Source: Bacillota bacterium (GTDB taxonomy: Bacteria; Bacillota; DSM-12270; Thermacetogeniales; Thermacetogeniaceae). From it: a DNA stretch of 43,929 nucleotides. Below are positions 35,384-42,573 of the stretch, one piece after another. A program made the translations under genes and the position numbers. Location of the stretch: contig JARYLU010000024.1 of assembly GCA_029907475.1 (NCBI GenBank), positions 1 through 43,929 on the forward strand, read 5' to 3'. The notes beneath the pieces are model-generated. The model ran no database searches and was not told the origin of the DNA. It saw only the letters and a program-made list of their open reading frames with translations. Position 1 is the first letter of the stretch. Every line of letters begins with the position of its first letter.

Positions 35384-35570
35384 AGGCATGGTCGCCGAAG
35401 TCGATTTAGGAGGAAACACCAAAGAGATTAACATTACTTTAACGCCGGAAGCAAAAGTGGGGGACTATGTTCTCCTCCATGCCGGTTTTGCCATTCAGGT
35501 CATTGATGAAGAAGCTGCCGAGGAAATTTTTGAAGCATGGGAGGAAGCTTATGCGGCCTTACAAGAATAA
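35346..35570 (+). CDS. hypC: hydrogenase maturation chaperone HypC
   Basis: 74 residues, starting MCLAIPAKITKIKGMVAEVD with the essential N-terminal Met-Cys. It overlaps the end of HypF by 38 bases and HypD by 20 bases, with AAGGAG very close to its ATG. HypC with HypD carries the Fe(CN)2CO unit to the hydrogenase large subunit. Confidence 0.95.
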   Translation: MCLAIPAKITKIKGMVAEVDLGGNTKEINITLTPEAKVGDYVLLHAGFAIQVIDEEAAEEIFEAWEEAYAALQE

Positions 35571-36648
35571 GAAAGAATACTCCCGCTATCTTTTAGAACG
35601 GCTTTACCAGGAAGCCGACTACCCTCTTACGGCGATGGAGGTTTGCGGGACCCATACGGTGGCCATCGCCCGGAGCGGCTTGCGCGAACTTTTGCCCGAG
35701 AAGATTCGCCTTATTTCGGGCCCCGGTTGTCCGGTCTGCGTGACCGACGATGCCGACCTGGATTATGCAATCGCCCTCGCTCGCGAAAAAAAAGTGGTAC
35801 TCGCGACTTTCGGGGATATGATGCGGGTGCCGGGGACCACCAGCAGTCTCCAGGAGGAAAAAAGCCGGGGTGCCGGGGTACGGATCGTCTATTCCCCTAC
35901 CGATGCGCTGGTACTGGCCTCGGAAAACCCCCACCTTGAGGTTGTTTTTCTGGCGGTTGGGTTTGAGACAACCGTGCCGGCGGTGGCCGTTGCGCTGGAG
36001 GAGGCAATCCAGCGAGGATTAAAAAATTTTACCGTTCTTTCTCTTCATAAACTGGTGCCGCCGGTGATGGAGGCCTTACTGGAGGATCCGGAGGTCAAAA
36101 TCGATGCCTTTATCAACCCCGGCCACGTCTGTACTATTCTTGGGAGCGAGCCCTTTCAGTTTGTGGCTGAAAGGTATGGAAAGTCCTGCGTGATTACCGG
36201 GTTTGAGGCGGTTGATATTTTAGAGGCCCTCCTCATGATCGTCCGCCAGTACCGGGAGAATCGTCCTGCTGTTGAAATCCAGTACAGGAGGGCTGTAAGG
36301 CCCGACGGCAACCCCGTGGCCCGCGCCTTCATCGAGAAATACTTTATTCCAGTTCCGGTACGCTGGCGGGGAATCGGAGAGGTTCCCGGGAGCGGGCTGG
36401 TCCTCCGGGAAGAGTACGCGGAGTGGGATGCCACGCGGCGTTTCTCCTTATCTGTGGCACCGGGAAAACGGAGAGGGAACTGTGCCTGTGGAGAAGTATT
36501 AAAAGGCCTCAAATTACCCTACGAGTGTCCCCTTTTTGGAAAGGCCTGTACCCCGGTGAAACCGGTCGGGCCCTGCATGGTATCCACCGAGGGGTCCTGT
36601 GCTGCCTACTATCGCTACGGGGAGCGGAAAGTTGGTGGAGCGATTTGA
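35551..36648 (+). CDS. hypD: hydrogenase iron-ligand assembly protein HypD
   Basis: 365 residues from the ATG at 35551 after GGAGGAAGC. The conserved motifs are all present: MEVCGTHTVAIARSG, ISGPGCPVCVT, TFGDMMRVPGT, VGFETTVPA, NPGHVCTILG and the C-terminal [4Fe-4S] cysteines (GNCACGEVLKG, CPLFGKACTP, GPCMVS). It assembles the Fe(CN)2CO core with HypC and HypE. Its stop overlaps the HypE start. Confidence 0.96.
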   Translation: MRPYKNKKEYSRYLLERLYQEADYPLTAMEVCGTHTVAIARSGLRELLPEKIRLISGPGCPVCVTDDADLDYAIALAREKKVVLATFGDMMRVPGTTSSLQEEKSRGAGVRIVYSPTDALVLASENPHLEVVFLAVGFETTVPAVAVALEEAIQRGLKNFTVLSLHKLVPPVMEALLEDPEVKIDAFINPGHVCTILGSEPFQFVAERYGKSCVITGFEAVDILEALLMIVRQYRENRPAVEIQYRRAVRPDGNPVARAFIEKYFIPVPVRWRGIGEVPGSGLVLREEYAEWDATRRFSLSVAPGKRRGNCACGEVLKGLKLPYECPLFGKACTPVKPVGPCMVSTEGSCAAYYRYGERKVGGAI

Positions 36649-37670
36649 AAAAAACGGAACAAGACGAAATCATCCTGCTCGGTCACGGTAGCGGCGGGAC
36701 CTTAACTCACCAGCTTGTAAAAACGGTTTTTCAGGATGCCTTTGAAAATTCCATTTTAGATGAAATGCTGGATGCCGCACTCTTGAATTTGCCTCACGGG
36801 CGAATCGCCTTTACCACCGATTCTTTTGTGGTGGATCCCATCTTTTTCCCGGGCGGCGACATCGGAAAACTGGCCATCTGCGGGACGGTTAACGATCTGG
36901 TGGTGAGCGGGGCGAAACCCCTGTATCTCAGCGCTGCTTTCATTATTGAAGAGGGTTTTCCTCTTTCAGATTTACGGCAGATCGTTGTTTCAATGCGTGA
37001 GGCGGCGAGTGACGCCGGGGTCAGCGTGGTTGCCGGAGATACGAAGGTTGTGGGGCGGGGGAGTGCGGATAAAATTTTTATCAACACGACCGGGATCGGT
37101 TTGATTCCCGAAGGTTGCCATCTCTCCCCGCGCCGCATCCGAAGTGGGGACGCTGTCATCGTAAGCGGTTCTTTAGGGGAACACGGGCTGGCGATCCTTG
37201 CCCAACGGGAGGGGCTGGCCTTTACGACACCTGTTGTGAGCGACTGCACTCCCTTGCACAGGTTGGTTGCAGCCGTCCTGGACGGGGGCGGTAAAGGTGT
37301 CAGGTGCATGCGCGATCCCACCCGGGGCGGATTGGCAACTACTTTGAACGAGCTTGCGGCCCAGAGCGGGCAGGGGATCCTGGTTCAGGAGGAACTTCTC
37401 CCTGTGCGGCGTGAGGTTGCCGGCGGCTGTGAGATGCTGGGGATTGACCCCCTCTACCTGGCAAATGAAGGAAAGCTTATCGTAGTTGTGGCCCCTGAAG
37501 TTGTAGCACGGGTCCTGGAGAGGATGCGGAGTTTGCCCGAGGGCCGGGGAGCAGTTCAGATCGGAAGGGTGATCGAGAACGAACCGGGGTTTGTCCTTTT
37601 GGAGACCGAATTGGGTGCAACCCGGATTTTAACGATGCTGGAAGGGGAGCCTTTACCCCGGATTTGCTGA
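36645..37670 (+). CDS. hypE: hydrogenase maturation protein HypE
   Basis: 341 residues from a TTG at 36645 that overlaps the HypD stop and has GGTGGAG upstream. It begins MKKTEQDEIILLGHGSGGTL, has FTTDSFVVDPIFFPGGDIG and GDAVIVSGSLGEHGLAIL, and ends with the diagnostic P-R-I-C whose Cys becomes the thiocyanate carrier. That C-terminus separates it from SelD, its PurM-fold relative. No hydrogenase structural genes, hypA or hypB are in the window. Confidence 0.96.
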   Translation: MKKTEQDEIILLGHGSGGTLTHQLVKTVFQDAFENSILDEMLDAALLNLPHGRIAFTTDSFVVDPIFFPGGDIGKLAICGTVNDLVVSGAKPLYLSAAFIIEEGFPLSDLRQIVVSMREAASDAGVSVVAGDTKVVGRGSADKIFINTTGIGLIPEGCHLSPRRIRSGDAVIVSGSLGEHGLAILAQREGLAFTTPVVSDCTPLHRLVAAVLDGGGKGVRCMRDPTRGGLATTLNELAAQSGQGILVQEELLPVRREVAGGCEMLGIDPLYLANEGKLIVVVAPEVVARVLERMRSLPEGRGAVQIGRVIENEPGFVLLETELGATRILTMLEGEPLPRIC

Positions 37671-37746
37671 GGCAGCATTCCTGCAGTCCATTTGAGATTT
37701 TTCGCTGTCCCGGGCAAGGTTCGATTACAAACGGTACAGGTGAACA

Positions 37747-38520
37747 ATGAGCGAAATAAAATCTCTTTACTCAAGAAAAGGTTTCCGGGAACATATCTTT
37801 CCCAACCTGCGCCCCCCCTGGGGGCTTAAGGAAATCCTGGTGATTCTTGGTGTGGTTTATTTGTACGGAATTTCTTGGAGCCTGTTTGGTGCCCGGCTGG
37901 TGGACCGGGTGCTCTTCTTTTTCCCCGGCATCCATAGCCCCAGACTGGCGTCCTTTTTGCTAGGGGGCCTGATTCAGACCGTTGTCCTTGGAGGGCTTGT
38001 CTTGGGTTTCGCCCGCGGTAAGTCCCGTGCTCCTTTTACATACCTGGGCCTGACCCGTTTCTCCTGGCGGGATCTTTTAATCACCGGTATCGTGGGGGGG
38101 TCGAGCATTTTTAGCCTGGTCATCCTGGTAATGGCCCTGATCATCTCAATCTTGCCTCATTACCCGCAACCTCAGCCCTTTGCGGAGTTGATTCTGGAGA
38201 CACGCGAGTGGCATGAAATGGTAATTCCTTTAATCCTGGGCGGAATCCTCGCCCCGTTAGGTGAAGAGCTCTACTTCCGCGGTTTCATCTACCCGGTATT
38301 TCGCTCACGGTTCGGCGTTTTTCCCGCTGTTTTAATCACTTCTATCTTTTTTGCGGCCCTTCACTTTGATTTAGTCCGCTTCTTTCCCCTCGCTCTGGGG
38401 GGTGCGGGTCTGACTCTGATTTGCGAAAAAACGGGCTCCCTTTTTCCTGCCCTGGCAGCTCACAGTACCTGGAACGTGGCGATGACCCTCCTTGTCTTCT
38501 TAGGCGGCCACGCCCTGTAA
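37747..38520 (+). CDS. CPBP-family intramembrane metalloprotease (Abi/CAAX-like)
   Basis: 257 residues with about six to seven membrane segments. The glutamate motif GEELYFRGFIYPVF (EExxxR), the histidine motif FAALHFD and the final HSTWN motif are all intact, so it should be an active glutamic-type or metallo intramembrane protease. Substrates are unknown; members act on prenylated or bacteriocin-like peptides or serve in immunity and secretion. It ends only 3 bases from the convergent acyl-CoA dehydrogenase gene, with no terminator between. Confidence 0.9.
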   Translation: MSEIKSLYSRKGFREHIFPNLRPPWGLKEILVILGVVYLYGISWSLFGARLVDRVLFFFPGIHSPRLASFLLGGLIQTVVLGGLVLGFARGKSRAPFTYLGLTRFSWRDLLITGIVGGSSIFSLVILVMALIISILPHYPQPQPFAELILETREWHEMVIPLILGGILAPLGEELYFRGFIYPVFRSRFGVFPAVLITSIFFAALHFDLVRFFPLALGGAGLTLICEKTGSLFPALAAHSTWNVAMTLLVFLGGHAL

Positions 38521-38523
38521 ATT

Positions 38524-39666
38524 TCAGCAACCCACTTGTTTTGCGATTACGATCCGCATAATCTCTGAAGTCCCCTCGGCAATTTCCATCAGTTTCGCGT
38601 CCCGCAAAAAACGCTCCGCAGGATATTCTTTCGTATATGCCGCCCCGCCGTGGATTTGAATGGCATGGTTGGCGGCCTGGGTGGCAATTTCGGAAGCGAA
38701 GAGTTTCGCCATTGCTGCTTCTTTCCGGAATGAACCATTGTTGTCGATTAGCCACGCTGCTTTGTATGTCATAAGGCGGGCCGTTTCTAAGTATGTGGCC
38801 ATATCTGCTAATTTGAACCTGATTGCCTGAAATTTAGTAAGAGGCTGGCCGAATTGATTGCGGTTTCGCGCGTAAGACAGGGAGGCCTCAAGACAGGCGC
38901 GGGCAAGACCTAAGGAAAGGGCTGCGATGGCAACCCTACCCCGGTCAATAATCTGGAGGGATTGTTCGTAGCCTTTTCCCCTTGCTCCCAGAAGATTTTC
39001 TTCTGGAATGACGCAATCATCGAAGAAGATTTCTACCGTGCTTACTCCTCTCAACCCGAGCTTATCATACCTGCTTCCAATTGTAAAACCCGGAATGTTT
39101 CCCGGGACGATAAAGAGACTTGAGCGTTCTTTCATCCTCCCGGAATCCTCTGTTTTTGCACTAACAACAACCACTTCTGAAACATCTGCATTTGTAATAA
39201 ATGCCTTTCTTCCATTAATGATCCAGTTTCTGTTATTAAGAACAGCACGAGTAGTGATTCCTGCCATATCGGAGCCTGCTCCCGGTTCCGTAACGGCAAA
39301 GGCACCTAAAAATTTTCCTTGAATTAAAGGAACGAAATATTCCTCTTGCTGACGAGAGGAACCAAAGAGCCGAATAGCTTCTGCGGCCAGGGAGGTGTGG
39401 CTGGCAATCACCAAGGCCGTAGAAGCACAAACTCGAGCAATTTCTTCGATCGCAATGACGAGGCCGAGGTAACCTAAATCTCCACCTCCGTAAGTTTTTG
39501 GGAAGGGGATGCCGAAAAGGCCCATTTCAGCTCCTTTTTGGATGATCTCGGGGGGGATCTGTCCGGCTCGATCCACTATCTGGGCTAGAGGAGCGATTTC
39601 CCGACTCGCGAAATCGGCGACTTGATGTCGTAGTTTGGTGTGTTGTTCACTCAAAGAAAAGTTCAC
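38524..39666 (-). CDS. acyl-CoA dehydrogenase
   Basis: 380 residues, the normal length for short/medium-chain acyl-CoA dehydrogenases. The flavin and substrate signatures are present: GAFAVTEPGAGSDMAGITTR, KAFITNADVSEVVVV, and the C-terminal QIHGGAAYTKEYPAERFLRD and EIAEGTSEIMR, which holds the catalytic Glu position. It oxidises an acyl-CoA to the 2,3-enoyl-CoA and needs an electron acceptor; no ETF genes are in the window. It lies back to back with the second sigma-54 activator, about 170 bases apart. Chain length or branched substrate cannot be told. Confidence 0.93.
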   Translation of the reverse strand: MNFSLSEQHTKLRHQVADFASREIAPLAQIVDRAGQIPPEIIQKGAEMGLFGIPFPKTYGGGDLGYLGLVIAIEEIARVCASTALVIASHTSLAAEAIRLFGSSRQQEEYFVPLIQGKFLGAFAVTEPGAGSDMAGITTRAVLNNRNWIINGRKAFITNADVSEVVVVSAKTEDSGRMKERSSLFIVPGNIPGFTIGSRYDKLGLRGVSTVEIFFDDCVIPEENLLGARGKGYEQSLQIIDRGRVAIAALSLGLARACLEASLSYARNRNQFGQPLTKFQAIRFKLADMATYLETARLMTYKAAWLIDNNGSFRKEAAMAKLFASEIATQAANHAIQIHGGAAYTKEYPAERFLRDAKLMEIAEGTSEIMRIVIAKQVGC

Positions 39667-39788
39667 CTGGGTCCCTTCCTTTAAAGTTTTTAATTAAAAT
39701 TCCACACAATTAGAAAGTTTCCTGCTACCTTGTGATGAAAGTCTTAGATGGTCCTGATTGGAAGCAGGATACTCAGGAAAATAGTCGA

Positions 39789-39817
39789 ATTATAGCTAGT
39801 GTAAAACTTCACAAAAA
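39789..39817 (-). promoter_or_regulatory. possible sigma-A promoter for acyl-CoA dehydrogenase
   Basis: On the minus strand TATAAT stands 17 bases after a poor -35 (TTTTTG), about 120 bases before the gene. Only the -10 is convincing. No -24/-12 element was found here. Confidence 0.3.
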
Positions 39818-39837
39818 TCTGGCAAGTTAAGACCTGG

Positions 39838-41295
39838 TTGTCTGGATTTCTGTTTACGGTGGGGGAGGGGGTTTTCATAAGTTTAAAACCGGTTAAAAGA
39901 ATTTATTATCTTCACGGTTCACATTCAGAGAAGAAGAGGTTTTCAGCTGGTACAAGCAGCCCTCTGGATTTGCTGGAGGCATCACATGATGGTTTATTTA
40001 TTTTCGACTGTCAGGGACAGGTTATCTTAGCCGTGGGCTTTACCATAGAAAATCAAACAGATTCTTTGTTCCGGGACCTGGTTCACGAGGTGGTCAAATC
40101 TGGTAAAAGAGTCAGTACTTTGTTGCAGGACTCAGGACAGACCTATTTGATTACTGCGAATCCTGTTTTTAATCTGCGCCATAACGTTTCCCACGTAGTA
40201 TGCAACATTCGCAACCTGGAAGAACTGAATTCGCTTGAAAGAGAGATTCAGCACCTCACTCTCCTGGAAAAGAGACAGTTTAACTTGAGCGAATGGATTG
40301 AAGAGAGAGAAGAGCTTAAGGAAATTGTGAGCCGGAGTGCCGCGATGCGGCGCGTTCTAATATCAGCTCTGCGAGTTGCTCAGGTTGATTCTACGGTTTT
40401 AATCTTAGGAGAATCCGGGGTTGGCAAGGATATGCTGGCGCGACTCATTCACCAAGCTGGAAAGCGCGGGGACCGTCCTTTTGTTAAGATTTCTTGCGGT
40501 GCGATCCCTGAAAATCTTTTAGAATCGGAGTTATTTGGCTACGAAAGCGGAGCCTTCACGGGGGCGCGCAAAGAGGGAAAACCTGGTCTTTTTGAACAAG
40601 CCGCCGATGGAACAGTTTTTCTTGATGAAATAGGCGAACTCCCCTTAACTCTGCAGGTTAAACTGCTTAATGTTTTGCAGGATCGTAATTTTCTAAGGGT
40701 CGGAGGAGTGAAACCGGTTCCGACAACCGCTCGGGTGGTTGCAGCAACAAACAGGGATTTAGAGCTCCAAGTAAAGGAGGGAAATTTTCGTGCCGATCTT
40801 TTTTACCGTCTCAATGTAATCCCTTTGCTGATTCCTCCCCTGCGAGAGCGCCGGGGTGATCTTTTGCCTCTTATCAATCATTTTCTTGAACTTTTTTGCG
40901 AGCGTCACGGTTTTAAGCGAAGCCTTGCACCGGCAGCCTTAAACTACCTGATCAAGTATGACTGGCCGGGTAACGTCCGGGAGCTTCAAAATGTCATGGA
41001 GTTTTTAGTTGTCATGACACCGGATGAGATTATTGATGTAGAGCATCTTCCAGAGAAGATTGTGGAGAGCATTCGGGGAGCAGAATTCACTGTCAGGTCA
41101 CTGGCCCCGGAAAATGTTCGACTTAAAGACGCTCTGGAGGAGTACGAGAGGGACTTGATCAACCGCGCCCTGGAGGGACATGAAACACTTCGGGAAGCCG
41201 CGGAAAGCTTGGGAATTGATCTCTCGACCCTTACAAGAAAAAGACAAAAATACGGCTTAATCAGGTATAAAGATCATTATGAAAGTTGCAACTAA
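39838..41295 (+). CDS. sigma-54-dependent transcriptional activator with PAS-like sensor
   Basis: Up to 485 residues. The N-terminal about 150 residues are a PAS-like sensor (LLEASHDGLFIFDCQGQVIL) and a linker coil. The AAA+ domain has Walker A GESGVGKD (about 191), the GAFTGA loop (about 238) and [11 protein letters not shown]. The C-terminal HTH is Fis-like (HETLREAAESLGIDLSTLTR). The start is unclear: TTG 39838 and GTG 39859 lack an SD, while a very strong GGGGGAGGGGG stands 5 bases before an in-frame ATA at 39877. It probably drives the sigma-54 promoters at 42.2-42.35 kb; that pairing is inferred from proximity. Confidence 0.94.
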   Translation: MSGFLFTVGEGVFISLKPVKRIYYLHGSHSEKKRFSAGTSSPLDLLEASHDGLFIFDCQGQVILAVGFTIENQTDSLFRDLVHEVVKSGKRVSTLLQDSGQTYLITANPVFNLRHNVSHVVCNIRNLEELNSLEREIQHLTLLEKRQFNLSEWIEEREELKEIVSRSAAMRRVLISALRVAQVDSTVLILGESGVGKDMLARLIHQAGKRGDRPFVKISCGAIPENLLESELFGYESGAFTGARKEGKPGLFEQAADGTVFLDEIGELPLTLQVKLLNVLQDRNFLRVGGVKPVPTTARVVAATNRDLELQVKEGNFRADLFYRLNVIPLLIPPLRERRGDLLPLINHFLELFCERHGFKRSLAPAALNYLIKYDWPGNVRELQNVMEFLVVMTPDEIIDVEHLPEKIVESIRGAEFTVRSLAPENVRLKDALEEYERDLINRALEGHETLREAAESLGIDLSTLTRKRQKYGLIRYKDHYESCN

Positions 41296-41309
41296 TTTAA
41301 AATAGAGTT

Positions 41310-41343
41310 GCCCCGCAGCTTTGGAGTTGCTGCGGGGCTTTTT
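41310..41343. terminator. Rho-independent terminator between convergent genes
   Basis: The perfect 10-bp stem GCCCCGCAGC / GCTGCGGGGC with a 9-base loop is followed by TTTTT. It ends the activator gene at 41295. Confidence 0.92.
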
Positions 41344-41370
41344 GGTTTTAGCTTTAATTTTCCAGGAGGC

Positions 41371-41973
41371 TCAACCGGCTTTTATAAGGGGTTTTCCCAG
41401 CGGGAGAATGGTTTTCTTGAAGACGGTATTCAAAACTACTCCCCCGGCCAGGTAGATGCCGATGATACCTAAGAAAAGAAGGAACCAACCGGCAACGGGG
41501 GCACCGATATGGTGGCCGATAATCCCAAGGTCCATTAGTGCCACGGCCCAGATCGCTATATCTGCAAAGATCAGACCCAGGAATAAGATCGACGATCCTA
41601 CAAGGTATGCGGGAGTAAGTAAAGTTGTAGCAATTGCTAAAACCAGCCAGGCATATCCGTCAATCTGGGCTGCAAAAGGCAGTCCTGTCACACCAAGTAG
41701 ATACTTAGTAACTGATTCCAGTCCCCCGGTAAACATGAAAAACGCTGCAAAGTAAGTGAAAACGTTCCCACCTGCAATGTTTTTATCTTTAAGTTCGATA
41801 ACCGCCGTGATGATTTGAGCTATAAAGCCTCCGAATTGCCAGCAGGCGAGAATCGGGAGGGCTTCGTGGGGGACCCTACCCGTTAGCAGCGCGAACAAGG
41901 TAAAGCATGCAATGGCCAGACCAATCAACCCTGCCGGTGTTGGATTCGCAAAACTGTGCTCGTGCTGAGACAT
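41371..41973 (-). CDS. acetate uptake transporter, GPR1/FUN34/YaaH (SatP) family
   Basis: 200 residues with six membrane helices. The family signature N-P-[AT]-P-x-G-L appears as FANPTPAGLIGLAIACFTLF near the N-terminus, and FTYFAAFFMFTGG in the middle. These proteins are hexameric channels or proton-coupled carriers for acetate, succinate or other short acids. It is transcribed from a strong sigma-54 promoter at 42187, divergent from the CaiB-like gene, so acid uptake and CoA activation share a control region. Confidence 0.93.
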   Translation of the reverse strand: MSQHEHSFANPTPAGLIGLAIACFTLFALLTGRVPHEALPILACWQFGGFIAQIITAVIELKDKNIAGGNVFTYFAAFFMFTGGLESVTKYLLGVTGLPFAAQIDGYAWLVLAIATTLLTPAYLVGSSILFLGLIFADIAIWAVALMDLGIIGHHIGAPVAGWFLLFLGIIGIYLAGGVVLNTVFKKTILPLGKPLIKAG

Positions 41974-42122
41974 TAATTTCCCTCCTAAAGCTAATAAGTT
42001 TTAAAATCCACGCAAATCTTTCAATCCCCCAAAAGAAAAACTTCGCAATCCCTTCAAAATCTTAAAACACTTCAAGCAACAGTTTTTGTGCTCCCACTCC
42101 TTTCTTTAAGTTTAAGAACCTG

Positions 42123-42142
42123 AGGTTGTTCCAGAACAACCT
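42123..42142. promoter_or_regulatory. perfect inverted repeat AGGTTGTT-N4-AACAACCT
   Basis: Two 8-base arms surround CCAG. The repeat lies about 20-40 bases downstream of the expected start of the yaaH-like transcript, so it could be a repressor operator or a hairpin in the mRNA leader. No T-run follows on the minus strand. Confidence 0.5.
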
Positions 42143-42172
42143 GCAAGTTTCTTCATGCTTATTTTTTAAGAC

Positions 42173-42187
42173 GCAAAAAGTGTGCCA
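42173..42187 (-). promoter_or_regulatory. sigma-54 (-24/-12) promoter of the yaaH-like gene
   Basis: Read on the minus strand, TGGCACACTTTTTGC matches the consensus TGGCAC-N5-TTGC with GG-N10-GC. The start would be near 42161, with a leader of about 190 bases. Confidence 0.88.
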
Positions 42188-42249
42188 CTGAATGTCTCAT
42201 CAACTCAGAAGGGTGGTAGAAAGTTAAAGTATAGATCGAATCCCTGAAT

Positions 42250-42267
42250 TTGTGCACAAATGCACAA
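42250..42267. promoter_or_regulatory. perfect palindrome TTGTGCA-N4-TGCACAA (copy 2), shared enhancer site
   Basis: The centre is about 97 bases upstream of the yaaH-like start and about 107 bases upstream of the CaiB-like start, so it is placed to serve both sigma-54 promoters. It has the same arms as the palindrome at 24423-24440. A degenerate second copy follows at 42283-42300. Confidence 0.7.
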
Positions 42268-42339
42268 TTTTCACGCAAAACAGTGTGATTATTTGCACAA
42301 GAACTTAATAAGAACTGCGAAACATCCTTCCTTGCTCAC

Positions 42340-42354
42340 TGGCACATTTTTTGC
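42340..42354 (+). promoter_or_regulatory. sigma-54 (-24/-12) promoter of the CaiB-like gene
   Basis: TGGCACATTTTTTGC is an excellent -24/-12 element (GG-N10-GC). The start would be near 42366, giving a leader of about 200 bases. Confidence 0.9.
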
Positions 42355-42573
42355 GATTAGATTAGCTTGCAAGACAGGACAAAGAGAGCGCCCAAAATTG
42401 GTACCTTTCGGAGGCAGAGATCACAAGGAGTTTCTCAAGTAAGCTGCGTATTTTGGGGAAAAACGGAGGTGATAACAGTCTAAATCTCATTTTGCTCGTC
42501 TTTTTCCTTGCTTGTCATGATTTTCGAAGTTTTTTATTGAAAAAATTGAACTCAAAAAAGTGGGGGGATATTC

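Larger units (their letters stand above)
41974..42573. promoter_or_regulatory. 600-bp divergent sigma-54 control region
   Basis: There is no gene here. It contains a minus-strand -24/-12 element (42173-42187), a plus-strand one (42340-42354), a perfect palindrome almost exactly between them (42250-42267) with a weaker second site next to it (42283-42300, arm TGCACAA at 42294), and another palindrome at 42123. A consensus GGAGGTGAT at about 42466 in the caiB leader is not followed by a normal start codon. Confidence 0.75.

Noticed and set aside
36645-37670. SelD (selenophosphate synthetase), which would have supported the Sec idea at 21210
   Set aside because: The C-terminal P-R-I-C and the hypFCD context make it HypE; it gives no support for selenium metabolism.
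37671-37746. tRNA-like GGTTCGATTA word
   Set aside because: No cloverleaf can be drawn around it.
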